A DNA stretch of 64,000 bases from Rhodocollybia butyracea (Eukaryota > Basidiomycota > Agaricomycetes > Agaricales > Omphalotaceae). The DNA lies in the NCBI GenBank assembly GCA_015501585.1, contig JADNRY010000250.1:1-64000 (forward strand), given 5' to 3'. The translations under genes and the position numbers were made by a program. Positions 59,371-64,000 of the stretch are shown in pieces. The notes beneath the pieces were generated by a model. That model was given only the letters and a program-made list of their open reading frames with translations, made no database searches and had not been told where the DNA came from. The stretch's first letter is position 1. Each line of letters begins with the position of its first letter.

Positions 59371-60749
59371 CCTACACGTAAATACCCAAATACCGAGCTA
59401 TAACTGAAATTAAATATAGAAACACAAAAGGTATGACTCATTAAACATAAAGTCTCAGGCACGAATTGAACCAACATAGTCATTCCATTGAAACCAAGAA
59501 GTATCATGTATTGAACATCTAACCACAGTAATAGTACAGTACCTATACAACTTAAAGGAGACTCCCGTGTCCACCTAATGTGTTTGAATGAATGAAACGG
59601 CGCCTCGCTGATTAGAGGAGATGATCCAAAAAGTTGATTCAGGACATGGAGATAAGTAAAACAAACACATCATGTCTGGTCATCTCGCTAGAGGGACTGT
59701 TGGGTCTACGATGAAAGGATCTGCAGAAAGGTTAGAACAGCACAAAGACCAAGTGACATAAGGACAGCTGAGACTCGAGTAAATGATCCAGATCCACTGC
59801 CATGAAACAGATACATCATATGCAACACTTCATCAACTACCGCAGCTTTGAAAGTGGTCCAGCTGTATATCAACGTCTGCTGAAATGCTCACCAGATTTG
59901 GCAATGGAGACTTACGACAGAACATTGCCTCTTGAAGTGGGGCATTCTATCCACCTGCTGGAGGAGGCTGGAAGAGGCGGGGCTCTCACACAAGATCCCA
60001 TGGATACCCCCACGTGGGTGTCCTAAAACAAACATGTCATGCACATCTCAAGAGGTACTGAAGCTGGCTCTATGATGAAAGGACCTTAAAAAACTGCTGG
60101 GAAACAGATAAGCAGGTCATCTTCTTGATGCTCCCAGGGATACTAAAGGCAGCTATCAGTATCACAACCTCCTCCTCAATCCATGACTTTCCTCTGAATT
60201 GGAGAGCAAAGAAGTTATCTACTTGGTTTAGGAGACACCAAATGCCCCACTTCTTGTGAATTGTGACCAGCATGTCCAATTGTGAGCCAAAGACTCATAT
60301 GAGAGTTAAGATTATTGGAGCTGTTAATCTATTCCAATAAAGCATTTTAAAGTGGAGAAAATGGTAGATTGCGTCAGCTACAGTGATGGCAATCAAGAAA
60401 AAGAATTGTATGCACTTGCTAATAAACCTTTTGGCATGAGGCACACTGGTCTTGGAATGGTCAGGTGGTTAGGCAGGGTTAACTGGAGGTTGAGGATCAT
60501 CCTGACATAGCGTACTGGTACATCTGTATCCATATCTAAAGCTTATTTAGTGATAACAGAAAACAAAAGCAAGAAAGACATCAAAGGTGTGTGTCTGATT
60601 AAAAACTTACCAGTGACAAAATATCTTTGTGGCACAACGGTACCTCCTGCCTTCCCAAAGTTCAGTACTTCATCAACATATATCAACAACAAAGAAGTGT
60701 TTCGACTTCTTAATGCTCCCGGTAATTGGCTTGGTTTGTACTGGTATGT
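59371..60749. other. Spacer between the inverted-repeat arms, no gene recognised
   Basis: About 1.4 kb with no transposase, RT or recombinase motif. The minus-strand frame at 60,543-60,806 extends from the right arm with VWLGAVLYLLACFLVPF and IYVDEVLNFGKAGG. The arms may therefore once have carried part of a coding or LTR sequence, but the spacer is otherwise non-coding. Confidence 0.5.
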
Positions 60750-61455
60750 GAAAGGCACTAGAAAACAAGCTAACAAATACAAGACTGCGCCTAACCAGAC
60801 TATCAATTTTACACCAGCCAGTGTAGTGAAACAACTGAACTAGCGTAGTGCGACAAGGTCTAGTAAGTTCTATGAACTGAACTAGCGTAGACTATTGTCT
60901 AAGTTGTGCGTGTATGTCTGACCAAAAACCCAAATAATCAAATAACTGTGTGTGTGTGTGTGTGTGTGTGTCCAACGATAACCAAAACCAAAACCAATAC
61001 AATGCAACTAGGACACTCCTGGGCAAACTCTGGCTCCAGCTAGCGCAATAGAAACGAGGTTGTGAAACACTCCTGGGAAAACTCTGGCTCCAGCTAGCAT
61101 AACGCCGTAACATCCTTGACCAAACTCTGGGTCAAGCTACGAAACTGTGAGTGAACTTAATCACTAGCAACTTGTACCACAATCTTAGTGGCTCACTAAT
61201 ACCCATTAGAGCTAGCTAAGGAACCCTCACTCTGGAGCTGAATAATTCCTTATAGTAGAAGCTGTCCCCTCTAAGGAAGCAACTAGATTTATGCAAAGGA
61301 GAGTGAACTTAATCACTACTAGGAACTCGTACCACAATCTTAGTGGCTTGCTAATACTCATTAAGAGCTAGCTAAGGAACCCTCACTCTGGAGCCAAATA
61401 ATTCCTTGACTACTAGAAGCCGTCCCCTCTAAGGAAGCAACTAGATTCATGCAAA
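60750..61455 (-). repeat. Right arm of the large inverted repeat, internally duplicated
   Basis: Reverse counterpart of 58,745-59,370. Its outer part is tandemly duplicated: 61,147-61,300 and 61,301-61,457 are close copies of about 155 bp (GAGTGAACTTAATCACTA through AAGGAAGCAACTAGAT). A ~54-bp unit with CTCTGGCTCCAGCTAGC also occurs twice (61,018-61,098). A (TG)n tract interrupts it at about 60,947-60,970. Confidence 0.75.
60947..60970 (+). repeat. (TG)n microsatellite
   Basis: About twelve TG units inside the right inverted-repeat arm, absent from the left arm. Confidence 0.9.
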
Positions 61456-62204
61456 AGATCTAACTCAATTTTAAGCAGGCGCAAAAGCTGTTACAAAGCT
61501 TTTATTACACCAATCCAAACTTTATAAGATAGAATATAATATTAACTTCAAAGAGAAAGCTAGACTCCATACATGCTGTCGAGCTCCTCTTCCGTTTGGT
61601 CGAGGAACTCGTCATTTTACTTGATTGTATATATTTACTTACCATGTTACTTAGTTTCCATAAGTAGGTACTTATCTAACAGCTCTAGGCTGTTCTTTGT
61701 AAATTTTCACTTAGCAATCTATCGACCTTTCTACCATCTATCTGTCTGATTGAGTCCTATCCTATCCAGTCTATAACTTGTTCAATCTACTCTATAAAGG
61801 AATTAAATCGATGTTAGGACTATCCGAGGCCCCCGTCAAACTCAAAACTTCTGTCTGCCCACAAAACAGACTAAAGTTTCACATCTGGAGCCCACCGCAA
61901 GGGGGGTTTTTCCAGAAAGAGTCCTAAATCCGTTTAAATTCCTGTTGAGGCCAATACGGCCCGTTTTTGTCGAGAAGGCTTACGTCCGAGGCGTCTCTCT
62001 CCTGAGACACAAGCTCTTCTCACTGCTTTTCAGTCAGCCAAGTTGTCATTCGAGGCATCAGGCTTGTTTGAGTCTGTGCCTGACGAAGAAGCAACCCACA
62101 ACAATCTATCTTTGATTGGCATCACTTTTGATAGCCAATCGCCGTGGTCGAGCCCGTCTCGTCATTCGTTAGCATTGAGCTTATCTCGATCGCTAAGCCC
62201 TTCA
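61456..62204. other. 5' untranslated or LTR region of the right-edge gypsy element
   Basis: An AT-rich stretch with TATATATT and several TTACTTACC-like motifs leads into a C-rich, stop-free region. The gag frame is already open from about 61,939. A 5' LTR and primer binding site should be here but I cannot fix their borders. Confidence 0.4.
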
Positions 62205-64000
62205 ATGCATATTGCTCACTCCGCACTTCCGTTTAATCCGAATTTGGACCCTCTTGCCATTGTTAATATGGCTACCATTATTCCCCTTCCATCCTGCAAT
62301 GAGCGTAAAGCTCCTAAGTGGGACTCCCAAAATGAGGAACAACTTCCTACCTTCTTTGAGGAGTACGAAACGGTCGCAGTAGATGCCGGGATCGTTGACG
62401 ATGACGAACGAATGAAGATGGAAGTCCTCCGCTATGTTGACGCCTTGACTATGCGTTTTTGGCGTACTTTAGATACTTTCGCCGGTAATGATAAGACATG
62501 GGATGAATTTAAATCCGAAATTCTGTCTAATTATCCCGGTGCCAAGAAACTACCTGAGGCGACTACAGAAGATCTAAAGAAGATAGTCCGAAAGTATGCG
62601 AAAGAAGGAATTTCTAATACGCAACTTCTTGCGCAATATCATAGGGAATTCGCTACTACCGCCAAGTCCTTGGCAGATCATAAAATCCTCTCCGCTGTTC
62701 AAACCTCTGGATATTATGTCCAGGCTTTCCCTGAAGCGTTCCGTACCCGTCTGGATACGCGTCTTCAAATTGTTCATTCAGAGAAAGAAAAAGGAGATGC
62801 TTACTCTATGACTGAGTTGAGGACCGCGATAGATTTTCTTCTATCGGATGCGTCCACCTTGGTGATTGGAGGGAATTTTGATATCGCAGAAGCGTCGAAA
62901 CCACTTGAAGTCACGGTCAAGTCTTCCTCCATAAAAAAGGTCAAGTCAGAACCTGAGGGAGATGATTCTTTAGCCAAGAAAGTTGATTCTATATTGAATG
63001 TAATTGGGAAACTCACCCCCGGTTCTACCCCTTCCTCATCCGATTCTTCTCAATCTTCGAGACCTCCTAGAGCTAAGAAATGTTTCTGGGATAGGTGCGA
63101 CCAGTCAAACTTTGACGATTGTCATGGATTGTCGGAATGGATTGAGAACGGACGTGTTGAAAGAGATGCGGGCGGATTTGTTCAATTAAAAGGTGGAGGC
63201 CATCTTCCGGATACGTCGCCATATAATCGAGGTCCATTGAAGTCTCGTTTTGAGAAATACTTCAAGGATCATCCAGAAGCGAAGACCTGGATCTTGGAAT
63301 CTCCCTCCGCTAGTCGCAGTACTTCCGCCGAGTTATCTGGCGTTGATATCAGCTCCCATTCCACTTATTCCTTGAAAGGATATCAAGGACCGTCGATGTT
63401 CGCGAAAGCCGTGTCGTATGTTTCAGAGTGCGACTCCGAAATTTCAGACACTGAATTAGATCTCATGAAGCAAATGGTTTATAAGATGGAGACTCGGCGT
63501 ACCGCTAAAGAGAAAAATGCGGAAATTTCAAAGAAATCTCCGCCGCCTTCATCTAAACCACAAGCCAATCGAGACCCGGAGCCCTCTAAACCTGTTCCTC
63601 CGATCCCGTCTGGTCCAGTAAAACCTCCGAAGCCTATTATTGGAAAAATTCCCCCCAACTATGTCCCTCCTCAGGAGCGTTCTATCGGAAATCCAAAGGA
63701 AGAGACCAGGAATTATAAATTCCGCTCACCTATTGAAACTGACGAGGCTGTTGAACGGATTATCCAGGCTGGTTTGTCTGGTACAGTCACCGTGAGACAG
63801 GATGACCTTTTAGCTGCGGCACCAGAGTACCGTCGCAAGGTGAAGGACAGCGTAACGGGCCGCCGAGTTGGTGTAGATGGGTCTCTACTTGAAGATCTTA
63901 GTGAGACCTTTATGGCGTTTGAAGAATTTCCTACCTTCTGTCCTTCTGTAATCAAAGACTGTATCCCACATCCGTTAATGAAATCCGCCTTCTTCAATGA
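62205..64000 (+). CDS. Ty3/gypsy gag(-protease) polyprotein, N-terminal part, runs off the window
   Basis: The frame is open from the Met at 62205 (an alternative Met is at 62268) to the window edge, about 598 codons without a stop. The capsid-like part contains APKWDSQNEEQLPTFFEEYE, MEVLRYVDALTMRFWRTL and FPEAFRTRLDTRLQIV, typical of basidiomycete Ty3-like gag. A Cys cluster CFWDRCDQSNFDDCHG (C-x4-C-x7-C-H) sits near 63,080-63,128 in place of an ordinary CCHC knuckle. A Ser/Pro/Lys-rich linker and a segment of type RNYKFRSPIETDEAVERI with DDLLAAAPEYRRKVKD then follow, which in such elements precedes the aspartic protease. The unbroken frame suggests a young, possibly active element. Confidence 0.85.
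   Translation, partial: MHIAHSALPFNPNLDPLAIVNMATIIPLPSCNERKAPKWDSQNEEQLPTFFEEYETVAVDAGIVDDDERMKMEVLRYVDALTMRFWRTLDTFAGNDKTWDEFKSEILSNYPGAKKLPEATTEDLKKIVRKYAKEGISNTQLLAQYHREFATTAKSLADHKILSAVQTSGYYVQAFPEAFRTRLDTRLQIVHSEKEKGDAYSMTELRTAIDFLLSDASTLVIGGNFDIAEASKPLEVTVKSSSIKKVKSEPEGDDSLAKKVDSILNVIGKLTPGSTPSSSDSSQSSRPPRAKKCFWDRCDQSNFDDCHGLSEWIENGRVERDAGGFVQLKGGGHLPDTSPYNRGPLKSRFEKYFKDHPEAKTWILESPSASRSTSAELSGVDISSHSTYSLKGYQGPSMFAKAVSYVSECDSEISDTELDLMKQMVYKMETRRTAKEKNAEISKKSPPPSSKPQANRDPEPSKPVPPIPSGPVKPPKPIIGKIPPNYVPPQERSIGNPKEETRNYKFRSPIETDEAVERIIQAGLSGTVTVRQDDLLAAAPEYRRKVKDSVTGRRVGVDGSLLEDLSETFMAFEEFPTFCPSVIKDCIPHPLMKSAFFN

Overview
This window looks like a gene-and-transposon mosaic from a basidiomycete fungus, most likely an Agaricomycete. 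The clues are many 46-66 nt GT-AG introns, a Ty3/gypsy gag of the basidiomycete type, CRN-type NTPase/nuclease relics, a Kex2-style repeat protein, an adenylate-forming reductase, a GH127 enzyme and basidiomycete-type multi-span membrane proteins. Exon coordinates were read by eye from splice consensus and frame continuity. No database was searched.

Layout. 1-4226: a decayed Ty3-like retroelement whose 3' LTR abuts a fragment of a CRN-type gene. 4530-14330, all minus strand: a hypothetical protein, a PP1-type phosphatase with two frameshifts, a cytosine-5 DNA methyltransferase (DNMT) split by a 992-bp inverted-repeat element, and a GHKL-type ATPase directly upstream of it. 15173-23651: a secreted Kex2-type repeat protein, an F-box protein, a small basic chromatin-type protein (plus strand) and a GH127 glycosidase. 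24130-32305: two more CRN-type NTPase-nuclease pseudogenes sharing a duplicated 3' flank; between them lie a palindromic CACTA-type MITE and a secreted repeat protein. 33028-43900: a patchwork of small membrane and Ser-rich genes, a LINE fragment, a two-domain secreted protein with a broken paralogue, and degenerate duplicated segments. 44694-54491: a secreted protein with three near-identical introns, a Ser-rich protein, an apparently intact adenylation-thiolation-reductase enzyme and a membrane protein. 54492-64000: retroelement territory with the end of a Ty1/copia element, large inverted-repeat arms and a Ty3/gypsy gag running off the right edge.

How the genes relate. The DNMT and the GHKL ATPase are head to tail and may form one chromatin-silencing unit or a fusion. 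The CRN-type family, the Kex2-type protein and the other secreted proteins look like accessory, fast-evolving genes among transposons. Several genes (PP1, DNMT N-terminus, ATPase, F-box) carry single-base frame changes, some in homopolymers. These could be true decay or assembly error, and the window alone cannot tell.
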